DNA of 64,000 nucleotides, from contig NC_044561.1 in the NCBI RefSeq assembly GCF_007565055.1, forward strand, positions 29,653,483 to 29,717,482, in the 5' to 3' direction. Below, piece after piece: positions 9,131-21,904 of this stretch. The first letter of the stretch is position 1. Every line of letters begins with the position of its first letter. A program made the position numbers and the translations under genes. The notes under the pieces are model-generated. The model saw only the letters and a program-made list of their open reading frames with translations, was not told the DNA's origin and ran no database searches. This DNA is from Rhinopithecus roxellana. Lineage: Eukaryota; Chordata; Mammalia; Primates; Cercopithecidae.

Positions 9131-11568
9131 TCCAATGGGTAGAATTTAAAGACAGGAAGACTTAACAAAATAAGACACTTTTCAAATGGCTAACACAGGA
9201 TGAAGATGGAATAAGCTGTCTTGTTAGCATCCCTATCCTGAAGTTATTGAATAATTTGTATCTCTACCCCCTAGAAAATTCTGAGTAAATCTGCACTCTG
9301 AACATGGACTTAATTAAATTGTCCACATCATTCACTTCTACTTTGAAATTCTGTGATTGTATATGTAAAGGATCATTGAACATTAGTTGTAGGCAAGCTG
9401 GATAAGAATGATATGGCCTATAAAGCTAAGAAATGATACTCAATTTTATTATAGAGTTAGGAGGAAGAATGTCAGATTTCATGTGAGTTTTGAGGCTAAC
9501 CTCCTGTTAGACCAAGTTTTAAACAATTGCTGAGTGTCTGTGCAGAAAATGATTTCCAAAGCAGGAGAAAGAAAGACAACAGATTAGTAATACCCTTGCA
9601 GAAGAGCTCATTAGAGTGGTAAGATATTAGCACAATGATGTGTGAGATCTATTTCAGTTATCAAAGGGATCCCAGGAAGTACTCACTGTGGAATGCATAT
9701 ATCAGTAGAAAAACATTGTCTAATTACAATGGAAGACAGCAGAGAGGAGGAAAGAAAAGAAAAGGTCTACAAAACAACCAGAAAACAAGAAAATGCTCAT
9801 ATATATATATATTCACATATATATTCATATACATATATGTGTGTGTGTATATATATAAACAAAGACCCAACTAAATGCTGCCTACAAGAAACTCATGTTG
9901 CTTTTAGGGACACATACACATTGGAAGAACAAGGATGGAAAAAGGTGTTCCACACAAATTGAAACCAAAAAGGACCATATATATATCAGATAAAGTAGGC
10001 TTTAAATTTAAAAAAAACTGTAAAAAAAGAAAGAGAAAGTCAGTTTATAATGGCAAATGGATTAACTCATCAAGAAGACATAATAATTATAAACATATAT
10101 GTACCCAATGTCAAACACCTAAAAATGTAAAGCAAATATTAATATACTTGAAGAGATTTACAATATAATATTACTGTTATTATATCATTGTGTTGTTATA
10201 ACTACTATTACTATTATTATTATATCTTTCATCAATGAACGGATTATTCAGATAGAAAATAGGTAAGTAACCATTAGATCTGAACTATACTTCAGAGCAA
10301 ATGGACCTAATAGGCATATATAGGACATTTCATCCAACAGCAGCAGAATACAATTCTGCTCAAAACACAGAAAACATGCTTCAAAAGAAGTCTTAACATA
10401 TTTAAGAAGTTTTTTTTGGTTTTGAAATGTGTTTCAAAACAGGTCTTAATATATATTAAAGAAGACTGTGATTATATTAACTATCTTTTCCAGCCACAAT
10501 GGTTTGAATCAACAAATCAGTAATGGAAGGAATTTTGGAAAATGTGCAAATATATAAAAACTAAACAACATCATCATAAACAACAAATGGGTCAAGAATA
10601 AAAAGAAAGGAAAACTAAAGATATCTTGAAACAAATGAAAAGCACAACATACCAAAACTTTGGGATACAGCAAAGGCAGATCTAAGAGGGAACTTGATAG
10701 CAATAAATGCTCACAGTAACAAAGAAGGCAAATATTAAATAACAAACTAATTTTACACCTTGAGGGGAATAAAAGGAATAAACTAAGCCCAATGTTAATA
10801 AAAGGAAGTAAGGAATAATAAGAATCAGAGCAGATCTCAATGAAAAAGAGACTAGGAATCAACAGAAAAAAACCCCAATAAAACTGAGTTAGTTTTGTGA
10901 GAAGATTACAAAATTAACAAGTCTTTAAGTGGATTAACTAGGAAAAATGGGAGAAGATTCAAGTAAATAAAATCAGAAATGAAAGAGGAAAAATTACAAC
11001 TGATTCCACAGAAATGTACAGGATCATAATAAACAACTATTACGCTGACAATTGTATGTCAGCCAACTGGATAACCTAGAAGAAAAGGATAAATACTTAG
11101 ATACACTCACCAATCAAAAATAAATTACAAAGGAATAGAAAATAGGAACATGTCAGTTATAATTAAGGACATTGAATGAGTAATAAAATGTCTGCTGTCA
11201 AAGGAAAGCACAGAAACCAATGACTTCACTAATGAATCCCATCAAACATTTTAAGAAGAATTAATGCCAATCATTCTCAAACTCTTCCAAAAAAATTAAA
11301 GAAAAGAGAATACATTCAAATTATTCCACAAGATCAGCATTAACCTGGTACCAAATCTAGAAGAGAACACTATAATAAAAGAGAATTACAGGACAGTATT
11401 CCTGATAAACATAGGTGCTGCAATCCTCAACAAGAAAACTGAAAACTAGAAAACTGAAATCATCAGCATATTAAAAGTATCATTCACCATATAATCAGTG
11501 TAATTTATTTTTGGAATGCAAGGATGGCTTAACATATTCAAATCAATAAATGTGATATACCACATTAA

Positions 11569-11950
<382 letters not shown>

Positions 11951-13295
11951 ACATCCATTTTTAATAAAAACCTTCAGCAAATTAGATAGAGAAGGGAATT
12001 ACTTCAACACAATAAAGGCCACATATGATAAGCTATAGTTAACATAATACTCCACAGTGAAAAGTTGAAAGCTTTTCCTGTAATATCAGGAGCAAGACAA
12101 AGATACTCACTGATTCTCTTCAACATAGCACTGTAAGTCCTAGCCAGAATAATTAGACAAAAGAAAGAAATAAAACATAACCAAATATGAAAGGAAGAAT
12201 CTAAATAGTCTCAGTAGATCACATGACTTTACATATAGAAAACCATAAAGACCTCACCAGAAATCTCTTAAGGCTAATAAATGAATTAAGTAAACTTGCT
12301 GGATACAAAATGAACACACAAAAATCAGTAGCATTTCCATATGCTAACAATCAACTATTGAAAACTGAATCAAGAAAATAATTCCAATCACAATAGCTAC
12401 AAAAATAAAATAAAATACTTAGGAATCAATTTAAACAATTGAAAACAAATTAATTTAAACAATTTAAGCAAAATATCTTTATATTGAAAACTATAAAATA
12501 TTGGTGTAAAAAACTGTAGAGGACACAAATAAATAGAATAATATCCCATGGGTCATGGATTGGAAGAAACAGTGTTGTTAAAATATCCATACTACCCAAA
12601 GCAATTTACAGGTTTAATGCTATCCCTACGAAAATTCTGATGACAGTTTTCACAGAAATAGAGAAAACAATCCTAAAATTCATGAAACCACATAAGACTC
12701 CAAATAGCTCACACAATGTTGAGTAAAAAGAACAAAATCAGAGGCAACACAGTACCAGATTTCAAAAATCTACTACAAACCTGTGGTAATAACAACTGCA
12801 TAGTATTCACATTAAAACAGACATACAGACCACTGGAATGGAACAGACAGCCCATAATCAAATTAAACACATTCATGGCCAATTGATTTTTCATAAAGAT
12901 GCCAAGAATCCACAATGGAAAAAAGGACAGTTCTTCAAAAAATGGTGCTGAGAAAACACAAAATCTACATGCAGAAGAAAAATATTACACCCTTATCTTA
13001 CACCACACACAAAAAGAAACTATTAAAGTTTTAAAGACTTAAAAGTAGGATCTGAAGTTATAAATCTACTAGAAGAAAACAGGGGAGAAGCTCTGTGACA
13101 GGTTCTATGCAATAATTTTTAGAATATGACCCCAGAAGTACAAGCAACAAAAGCAAAATCACACAAAGAAAATCATGACAAACTGCAAAGCTTTTGTGCA
13201 GCAAGCAAAATAAGCAACAGAATGAAAATACACCTTTAAAATGGAAGAATATTTTTGTAACCCATATATCTCATAAGGGTTTGATACCCAAAATA

Positions 13296-13394
13296 TATAA
13301 GAAATTCAAATAACTCGATTCTGTAGTACCCCTTTATAATTGAAAATGTATAAGAAATTCAAATAACTCAATTCAGTAGTACCCCTTTATAATT
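13296..13394 (+). repeat. 46-bp direct repeat spanning an L1/transposon junction
   Basis: 'tataagaaattcaaataac...cccctttataatt' occurs at 13,296-13,341 and 13,349-13,394, with two mismatches, offset by 53 bases. It joins L1 sequence to the first bases of the Tigger-type element, so the boundary itself was duplicated. Confidence 0.85.
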
Positions 13395-13885
13395 CAGGGA
13401 TATGTTCCAGACCTCAAGTGGATGCCTGAAACTCTGGTTAGTTCTAAGCTGTGTATACAACATGTTTTGGTTTTTTTTCTATACTTACACATATACCTAT
13501 AATAAGGTTTAATTTATAAATTCTCATGGACTGTAAGAGATAAACAACAACTAATAACTAATTGTAATAATAATAACATTATGCCAGCATTATTATATAC
13601 CTGGAGGCCGTTATTAAGTAAATAAAGGTTACTTGAACACAAGCACTGCAATATCACTACAGTCCATCTGATAACTGACATAGCTACTGAGTGACTAATG
13701 AGTGAGTAGCATCTACAGCATGGATATTCTGGATAAAGGGATGATTAATGTTTGAGTGGGACAGAATGAGACAGCACTTGAAACCTATGAATTTTTTTGT
13801 TTCAGGAATTTATTATTTAACATTTTCAGACCACTGTTGACTGTGGGTGACTGAAATCATGGAAAGCAAAACCGAAGATTAAAGG
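13372..13885 (+). mobile_element. Tigger7/MER44-like DNA transposon in L1
   Basis: It begins 'cagtagtaccccttta...gggatatgttccagacctcaagtggatgcctgaaact'. It ends 'ccactgttgactgtgggtgactgaaatcatggaaagcaaaaccgaagattaaaggg', the inverted counterpart. The middle has 'ctataataaggtttaatttataaatt' and 'gagataaacaacaactaataacta'. A non-autonomous mariner/Tigger derivative with no transposase frame. Confidence 0.7.
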
Positions 13886-14874
13886 GAATGAGAAACATAA
13901 TCTGATGGAGCAGAATAGACATCTCTCAATTGAACTCACACAAATGACTAAAGTATATGGAAAAAATGCCTAACATCACTAATAATCATGGAAATGTACA
14001 TTACAACCACAGTGAGCTATGACCTTATACTAGAGTGACTATTATTGAAAACATGAAAAGTGTTGGCTAGAATTCTAAGGAAAGTCCATCCTTCTACTGT
14101 TGGTGGGAATGTAAACTAGTACAGCCACAATAGAAAACAGTATGTTTCTATAGAAGATTAAATATAAAACATCCTTATAACATAGTAATCACATTGCTGA
14201 GTTTCTATCAAAAAGAATAGAAAATCAGTTTGTTGAAGACACATCAGCACCCCCATGTTCTTTGCAGCATTATTCACAATGTGCAAGATACAGAATCAAC
14301 TATCAACCTGAGTGTCCATCAGTGAATGAATAGGTAAAGAAAATGTGAACTTTATGCACAATGGAATATTCTTTAGCCTAAATATGGAGCACCATCATCT
14401 GCAACAAAATGGATGAACTTGCAAGGCATTATGTTAAGTGAAATAAGCCAGGTTAAAAAAAAAAAACAATTATCACAAGATCTCACTTCTATGTGGAATC
14501 CAAGAAAATCAAACTCAAAGAAATGGAGGGTACAACGGTGTTAGCCATGGGCTCGGGAGTGGGGAAAATGATGAGATGTTGGTCAAATGGTGTGAACCTT
14601 CAGTTGTAAGACAAATAAGTTCTGGAGACATAGAGTGTGCTGACTGTAGTTAACAAGACTGTATTGTATAATTAAAATTGGCTAAGATAACAGATTTTCA
14701 GTGTTCTCACCACAAAAAGCTGATAAATATGTGAGATAGTGCATATGTTATATAGCTTGATTTAGTCATTCCATGATGTATACATACATCAAAACCTCAT
14801 GTTGTACACTATAAATGTATAACTTTTTGTCAATTAAAGTGTAAGCTTAAAAATGGAAAGAGAGCAAAAAGAGG

Positions 14875-15340
14875 CAATATCTATTGGCTATCAGTGTGAT
14901 TCTCATATAATTTTTAGAACGTGACCTCATGATTCAGGAAAGTCTCTTTCATAACGACTCATCTCTACTGAAATCTTCAACTGTAACATAGTCACACTTC
15001 CAAACAGAGACAGACTTTACTTTTTCATGGCAATCCTATGACTATCTGGGAATGCAGAAATGTAGTTTCTTCCTATTTAGCACATAGTTATAATCCTGAG
15101 GTAGGTTATTTGTCATGTTAATGAATTTTTATGGCTGCTGAGCTGCAAAATATTCTATGAAGCCAAGCTCTGTGATGTACTGCTTCATTGTGTATTTGTA
15201 CAAAAACATTATTGTATAAAATGCTTCAGGCGAGGTGGACTGAGGTCAATTACATGATGATTTTCTGAGGGCACTTGATAACTATTAAAATTTTATCATG
15301 AAAACATTAATTTACGCACACACACACACACACACAGAGT
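14875..15340. other. No gene recognised; contains (CA)n
   Basis: Unassigned A/T-rich DNA ending in a short (CA) run at about 15,315-15,336. Nothing else identified. Confidence 0.5.
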
Positions 15341-15655
15341 CATAGAGTCATTGCTTGGTATTTATGAAGGATTGGTTCCAGAAACCCTCTAGATACCTAA
15401 ATGTACAAATGCTCAACTTTCCTATATAATATGGCATAGTATTTTCATATAAACTGTGAACTTCCTCCCACATACTTTAATCATCTCTAGATTACTTATG
15501 ATACTGAATATGCTATGTGAATATTTAAATTGTTTTTTGTTTGTATCATTTTTAATTGTTGATTTTTATTTTTGTCATTTTTTCCCCAATAATTTTATCT
15601 GTGCTTGAGTGAATTCATGGTTGCAGAATCCCCAGATGCAGAGGGCCAAATAACG
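15341..15655 (+). mobile_element. MER2 (Tigger1-type) DNA transposon
   Basis: Matches the MER2 layout: 'tggtatttatgaaggattggttccag', 'aaatgtacaaatgctcaa', 'ataatatggcatagtattt', 'ccacatactttaatcatctctagattacttatgatac' and the end 'ggttgcagaatccccagatgcagagggcc'. Non-autonomous. Confidence 0.8.
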
Positions 15656-16175
15656 ATATGTATTTATATCCTATATTATATGTACTTATAAACCATAGCA
15701 ACATGAAAATAAATCTCAAAATTTTATTATAAAAATATATCAATATAAGTACATATAACAATTTGAAAATCTGTTAGTATTTGGAAATGCTTATATTTGG
15801 ACAAAGAAATGGGAAAAATGAAGAAAATGTATTGTCTCCACTATATATTAGGATCTGTGCTATAACCTTTATACTTATATATTTTTTGTAGGCCTCTTGA
15901 CAAATTTTTAAAATACATGTGTTATTTTTATTCCCATTTGATAGTTGCAGAAACTGAGGTTTGTGCAGATTGAGGACATTTTCCATGGCAAATAATAAGT
16001 AAATGGCTCAGCCATAAATTAATCATTCTGTTTGCCAGGGAAATCTGTTTCTACTACAGAGACCCTGGAACATGGAAGCAAATCAATTTACAGCCCTCAG
16101 CATTAAATTCATCCTTCAACATATGCTCTGTGCTAGTAGATGGAATTCTTTAAGCATTTTTTTTTTTTTTAGAAA
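15656..16175. other. No gene recognised
   Basis: A/T-rich unassigned DNA, with a T-run at about 16,158-16,170 just before the L1 fragment. Confidence 0.5.
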
Positions 16176-16177
16176 AA

Positions 16178-17205
16178 TAGAACTCAAGAGCTTTTGCACA
16201 GCAAAAGAAGTCATCATCAGAGTGAACAGGCAACCTACAGAATGGGAGAAAATTTTGTCCATCTGACAAAGGTCTGATATCCAGAACCTACAAGGAGCTT
16301 AAACAAATTTACAAGAAAAACAAACAAACAAACAAACCACTCCATCAAAAAGAAGCAAAGGATATGAAGAGACACTTCTCAAAAGAAGACATTTATGTGA
16401 CCAAGCAACATATGAAAAAAAGCTCATAATCACCGGTCATTTGAGAAATGCATATCAAAACCACAATGAGATACCATCTCACATCAGTTAGAATGGCGAT
16501 CATTAAAAAGTCAGGAAACAACAGATGCTGGAGAGGATGCGCAGAAACAGGAATGCTTTTACAGCGTTGGTAGGAGTATAAATTACTTCAACCATTGTGG
16601 AAGACAGTGTGGTGATTCCTGAGGGATCTAGAACCAGAAATATCATTTGACCCAGCAATCCCATTGCTAGGTATATACCCAAAGGATTATAAATCATTCT
16701 ACTATAAAGACACATGCACATAAATGTTTATTGCAGCACTATTTACAATAGCAAAGCCTTGGGACCAACCCAAATGCCCATCAATGATAGACTGGATAAA
16801 GAAAATGTGTCACATATACACCATGGAATACTATGCAGCCATAAAATAGAATGAGTTCATGTCCCTTGCAGGGACATGGATGAAGCTGGAAACCATTATT
16901 CTTAGAAAATTGACACAGGAACAGAAAACCAAACACCATATGTTCTCACTCATAAGTGGGTGTTGAACAATGAGAACACATGAACACAGGGAGGGGAACA
17001 TTACACACTGGGGCCTGTCAGGGGGTTGGGCCAAGGGGAGGGATAGCATCAGGAGAAATACTTAATGTATGCGGCGCTTAAAACCTAGATGATGGGTTGA
17101 TGGGTCTAGCAAACCACCATGGCACATGTATATCTATGTAACAAACCTGCATGTTCTGCACATGTATCCCAGAACTTAAAGTATAATAAAAAACAAAAAG
17201 AGAAC
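16178..17205 (+). mobile_element. 5'-truncated L1PA 3' end
   Basis: High similarity to the end of primate L1 ORF2 and its 3'UTR: 'aagagcttttgcacagcaaaag', 'aaatgccc..atcaatgatagactggataaag', 'ggggcctgtcagggggttgggc', 'cctgcatgttctgcacatgtatcccagaacttaaagtataata'. Much younger than the L1 at 9.7 kb. It lies only about 60 bases left of the second KRTAP-bearing block. Confidence 0.9.
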
Positions 17206-18170
17206 TAAAATAACATATAAAATTTCTTCTCCATATTTTTGAAATATGCACTGCATCAATATCTATCACTAAAGCTGATTGCTCCTGTCTAACTGAAATT
17301 TTATCCCTTTCATCAACATCTCTCCATCTTCAGTCCGTTCCACTGTCTAGAGGTATGAATTATTGATTGATTACAATTACATTTTATTGGGAAGCACTGA
17401 TGTACAGACAAACATGAGAGTCATCTGATTAAATCCACAAATGACCTGTATTTAAGAATTGGACATAACAATTGATCTTCAACAACAAAGAAGTTGTGAA
17501 CCAACAAATTACCACCATTCCAAATTAAAATTCTTGGAAAAGTCTGTTCTTTAAATAATAAATTATACGTCTGTTTACATAACTGACCTATCAGAAGTTT
17601 AACATATTTTACCCTCAAAGAAGAAAGAGAAGCTCACAATTTGCCTAATAAAAGAAGGGAAGAACAAGCTTTTCTTCAGAGAGAGGGAAAGGGTTTTAAG
17701 GAGTGGAGGTAGCATGTGGAAATACCCCATTCCTTGTTCAAAATCTATGAAAAATAATTTTAAGTGATTATTATGAAAGAGTCCAAAGTATTAGGAAAAG
17801 ACCAGATAAAATGAAAATGATGATGATGATATTAACAGCAGCAAATAGAACTTCTTATTTAATAGACGAGTCTCAAGACCTTAAATAGCAAGAGTGATAA
17901 ACATACATTTGTAGGTGAAACATATTTTAGTCATGTGTTATGTCATGGCCATGAAATTGAATTATGGAAAATAAAATTATGGTTGTATAAGCTTGTATGT
18001 TTAAAACTTGTATATTTTCTTTTCAGGCTTGAAAAAAATCCTAGGGATGTTGTAAGTAAATTGTGAATTTCTAAGAAAGCAGATGTGTACAGAAAGAGCT
18101 CATTTTAGGCAAATGATTGTAAAATGAGTGGACAGAGCCCATGTGAGGATGACCTATGCATCCCTGGAAG

Positions 18171-18178
18171 TATATAAA
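18171..18178 (+). promoter_or_regulatory. TATA box of the expanded KRTAP21 locus
   Basis: TATATAAA + GG in 'tccctggaagTATATAAAGG', 79-86 bases before the start codon, the same spacing as in the intact gene. The promoter looks undamaged although the reading frame carries stops. Confidence 0.8.
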
Positions 18179-18256
18179 GGTACTGAAAGAGTAGAGGACA
18201 CTCATGCATCAGTAATATCCTCCTACACCTCCACTGAAATCTCACCTCCTCACACC

Positions 18257-19282
18257 ATGTATTGCAACTACTATGGAAACTCCTGTGGGGGCTGCAGATA
18301 TGGCTGTGCCTGGGGTTCTGTCTGTGGATATGATATTGGCTCTGGATATGGTTGTGGACATGGCTCTGGCTGTGGCCATAATTATGGATATGGCCTTGGC
18401 TGTGGATGTGGTGGTGGATATGGCTCTGGCTCTGGCTGTGGCTGTGGCTGTGGATATGGCTCTGGCTCTGATTATTGCTGTGGATATGGCTCTGGCTGTG
18501 GCTATGGTTGTGGATATGGCTCTGGCTGTGGATATGGCTCTGGCTGTGGCTATGGTTGTGGATATGGCTCTGGCTGTGGATATGGCTCTGGCTGTGACTA
18601 TGGTTGTGGATATGGCTCTGGCTGTGGCTGTGGTTGTGGATATGGTTCTGGCTGTGGATATGGCTCTGGCTGTCAATACAGCTCTGGATATGGAACTGGC
18701 TGTGGCTATGGCTGTGGATGTGGCTGTGAATAGGGCTCTGGCTCTGGCTATGGCTGTGGATATGGCTCTGGGTGTGCCTATGGTTGTGGATATGGCTCTG
18801 GCTGTGGCTATGGTTGTGGATATGGCTCTGGTTGTGGATATGGCTCTGGCTGTGAATACGGCTCTGGCTGTCAATACAGCTCTGGATATGGAACTGGCTG
18901 TGGCTATGGCTGTGGATGTGGCTGTGAATAGGGCTCTGGCTCTGGCTATGGCTGTGGATATGGCTCTGGCTGTGGATATGGCTCTGGCTGTGGATATGGC
19001 TCTGACTGTCAATACAGCTCTGGATATGGTTGTGGATATGGCTCTGGCTGTGGCCATGATTGTGGATATGGCCCTGGCTGTGGATGTGACTGTGAATATG
19101 GCCCTGACTCTGGCTATGGCTGTGGATATGGCTCTGGCTGTGCCTATGGTTGTGGATATGGCTCTGGCTGTGGATACGGCTCTGGATATGGATTTGACTC
19201 TCCCTATGGCTGTAGATACAGCTCTGGCTGCTGGTGCTGTCAACCATTTTGCTACAGAAGATGCTATTCGTCTTGCTGCTAA
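18257..19282 (+). pseudogene. KRTAP21-2: Expanded KRTAP21-type gene with two in-frame TAG codons
   Basis: ATG at 18,257 (context 'ctcctcacaccATG') opens MYCNYYGNSCGGCRYG. The frame has no indel for 341 codons, to the family tail FCYRRCYSSCC and TAA at 19,280, about four times the usual KRTAP21 size. The body is built of CGYGSG (18-bp), GCGYGCGYGS (30-bp) and SGCQYSSGYGTG modules. Two TAG codons interrupt it at 18,731 and 18,929, both in the same 'gctgtgaaTAGggctctgg' context, 198 bases (66 codons) apart. As read, it gives a 158-residue product that keeps the N-terminus and repeats but lacks the Cys-rich tail. TATA box and AATAAA are intact, so a truncated, still expressed protein or a polymorphic allele is possible. 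A collapse or error in repeat assembly is an alternative. The KRTAP21-2 name rests on gene order and is tentative. Confidence 0.75.
18340..19190 (+). repeat. Gly/Tyr/Cys coding minisatellite
   Basis: Nested tandem repeat of 'tgtggatatggctctggc' (18 bp), 'tatggttgtgga' (12 bp) and longer combinations, all multiples of 3. Higher-order copies are a 198-bp offset pair (about 18,660-18,770 and 18,858-18,968, nearly identical) and a more diverged copy 366 bases after the first. At the TAG position that third copy has TAT (19,097). The + strand is rich in TG and poor in stop triplets in several frames, which explains the long shadow frames on both strands. Confidence 0.9.
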
Positions 19283-19609
19283 TCATCACCACAGATCACC
19301 CTTGCCTTTATGATGACCTCTCCAAGATCAAGTCCAGTTGAAATCTCCCCTACCCATCATCTTCACATCGAAGTAAAGATTGACTATGGTTCACTAACTA
19401 TTTGAATGAACATACAAGAAGCTGTTTGTAGTGGATGGAGACTGAGTAGTTCCATCACATCACTGAAGACAGAAGATTTTATTCTGATTAATTTTCCATT
19501 GTAAATTTTTACATCATCTTCTCTGTCTTTGTATTGTGGCTTTCTGCAAAAGCACAGGAGGGCCACATAATCGGTGCATGCTAACAGGGAATAAAAATGG
19601 AAGTTCCTT

Positions 19610-19615
19610 AATAAA
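19610..19615 (+). other. AATAAA polyadenylation signal (expanded locus)
   Basis: 'ttccttAATAAAaagctg', about 330 bases after the distal stop, aligned with the signals at 5,606 and 6,857. Confidence 0.7.
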
Positions 19616-20464
19616 AAGCTGTATTCAGTAGGAAAACTCGTCTCTTAGGTCAGAATCAGCATTAATTTCAGGGTTTGTGGCTTCATCACAAGATGGGTGA
19701 TGGCAACTTAAAATAAGACAATGTTTTATTGGTTGAATCCAAATACTGGCTCTTTTACATTTTTTCTAAATTCCTTGTATGTTAATTCTTTACATTCATA
19801 TCTCAACATAAACACAGATATCACACTAAAATATTATAATATGCATAATCCAAGGTTTCAAATAAGGATATTAGTGAGAAAAGGAATCTATTCATGAGGT
19901 TGATGCACTAGTCCTGAAATGACTGGCTGTCCTGGGCTTAAGTCATGGAAATTAAGAGGCAACAATATTAATCTAATGTTAATAGCTTTTGAAATATATA
20001 AAACAAGAAATATTGTACCGAGCAGATAAGACTACCACAAATGCTCGAGGAAGTCCAAAAACATCAGGACCCTTTTACATTCCCACTCCTCACTCCTGCT
20101 GTGTGACTTTCATACTCATGGTTTCAAAGTGGTTGCTGTGTATGACCAATATTCTGCACAAGTAAGGATAAACGGCGGACATCAGGTCTTTAAAAACCCT
20201 TGTCCTTTGTTGGGGGGAAGGTAAACTCTTCCTGGAAGAATTTTGACTGCCCTGTTTGGACACATGTGTTCTGCGGCCACTCTTAGCTGAAGATAGGTAA
20301 TAAAAAAAAGTTGTGGACTGTGATTGTGCTAGTCAGCCAGGAATGTGTGCCCAAATTTTATAAGTCTTGGGGATCAAGCGGAAAGGACAAAAGGCTGAGC
20401 AAGCAAAATCTTAGGTAAGTTAATATATGTCCTTACATCAACTTTAGTTGGGCAGGTGCACAAC

Positions 20465-21745
20465 TGATGTCTTCACTAAATTTTTTCTTGAAATGTAGAG
20501 GTTTAATATACTCCCCTATTCATGTAATGTTATTGTTTGTCCACGCGTGGGTCTTTCTGTGTTTTAATGTTTTGCTAACATAATAATTTATTTATTCTCT
20601 TCTATTTATTTTTGGTTTCCACCTTCATCTCTCATTTATAGCCATATTGCAATTTACCTCATATGCAACCATCCCTATTCATGTTTTCAAAGTCCCAAGA
20701 AAGTTGGTCATTTTATTAAATATTTTAAATCTATGTAAATGGTGTTATTTTATGTTCTCTGAAGACCTTTTCTCTCTCAGCACTATTTGTGTGGAAAGGC
20801 CCATTTATGCTATTATGTGTAGATTTAAACTATTATTTTTAATTTTTGGTTGGTACTCCATGTGGTTAATACACAAGATTTTGTCCATTCAGTATCTCAG
20901 TGATGCACACTTAATCATGCCCAGACTCTTCAGCACAGCATTGGTGCAATGAACATGTCTTCCATGGGCTTCTATGAGAATCAATCCAAAATGTGAATTG
21001 CTGAGACAAATGATGTATTTATATTTTATTTTAGTAAGTATCATCAGGTTAGTCTCCAGGATGTCTGCACCAGTCCAAACTGCCAAATTGCAGCTTACAT
21101 GTCCTCAAGCATCTGCCAACATTGTTTTATATCACCTTTTAATGTTTTTTTGAGGAGTAAAATGTTATCTTGCTGTTTTAATTTGCATATCTCTGATTAC
21201 TAACAGGTTTGAACATTGTCATTTCTTCCAATATGTGTTAACCTTCGTGGTTTCTCTTCCATATCCTTTGCCCATTTTTTCCATCGAGGTTTCTGTCTTT
21301 TTCTAATTGATTTGTAGGAGTTCACTGTATGTTCTCGATAAATTTCCTTGTCATTTTTAGACACTGCAAATATCTCCAAAACTGTCATTTATTTTTTTCT
21401 CATATTGTGCATAATTGAACAAACATTTTAAATCTGTGATTTATTTTTTGAGAAGATCTACCTTATTTTTATGTCAAAGATATGCTATATTTTCTTTTAT
21501 TATTTTTGAAGTTTTACACTTCACACTTAGATCATTAATCCAGCTGGAGCCTACCTTTATATGTGGTGCTCTCATTTCCCTTTTCACTGTATTGAGCCAG
21601 CTTCTCTAACACCACCTGTTAAACCCTTTGTCATTGGTTGGTAGTGCCACCTCTATTCTGTGTTATTACATGTATGTGAGTTTATCTCTGTAGTCTGTTT
21701 CATGCTTGTTTTACATTTATGTTGTTTGGCATTTTTCGAAGACTT
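20465..21745 (-). mobile_element. Ancient L1M/HAL1-like tract, duplicate of 7.7-9.1 kb
   Basis: Antisense L1-like features such as 'cttagatcattaatccagctgg', 'accacctgttaaaccctttgtcattgg' and 'tttatctctgtagtctgtttcatgc', in the same order as in copy 1. Frames are broken. Confidence 0.6.
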
Positions 21746-21904
21746 CTTGTGTGTGTGTGTGAGACAGAAAATTAGGTTTATTTTGCTTTGTGTTTCCACT
21801 GAAGACCACAAGATTCACGGGGTAGAATCTAAAGACAAATAAATTTTACAAGACAAATTGTTTTTTCTGCGAAACCTCATGTTTATGAAAGAAAATGCAA
21901 AGAT

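Larger units (their letters stand above)
4012..9690 (+). repeat. Large duplicated block, copy 1 (KRTAP-bearing)
   Basis: This block aligns by eye with 17,268-22,630 from end to end. Shared landmarks in the same order are 'atgaattattgattgattac' (4,100 and 17,355), the KRTAP promoter, gene and 3' flank, 'cacatgtgttctg' (7,505 and 20,262), 'gaggatcaagaggaaaggacaaaag' (7,617 and 20,370), an old L1M antisense tract, and 'ctgtcttgttagcatccctatcc' (9,217 and 22,141). Copy 1 carries two KRTAP genes because of an inner tandem duplication. It ends where an L1 starts at about 9.7 kb. Confidence 0.85.

Noticed and set aside
9642..9962. 106-codon + frame
   Set aside because: It runs through broken L1 ORF2 and a TA/TG microsatellite.
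16158..16172. T-run before the L1PA fragment as an antisense A-tail of another element
   Set aside because: No recognisable retroposon follows in the antisense direction; probably a chance homopolymer.
18105..19292. 395-codon antisense frame (and 333- and 346-codon shifted frames) as separate genes
   Set aside because: They are explained by stop-free frames of the KRTAP minisatellite. They have no promoter, domain or non-repeat conserved end, whereas the sense frame has family start, tail, TATA box and AATAAA.
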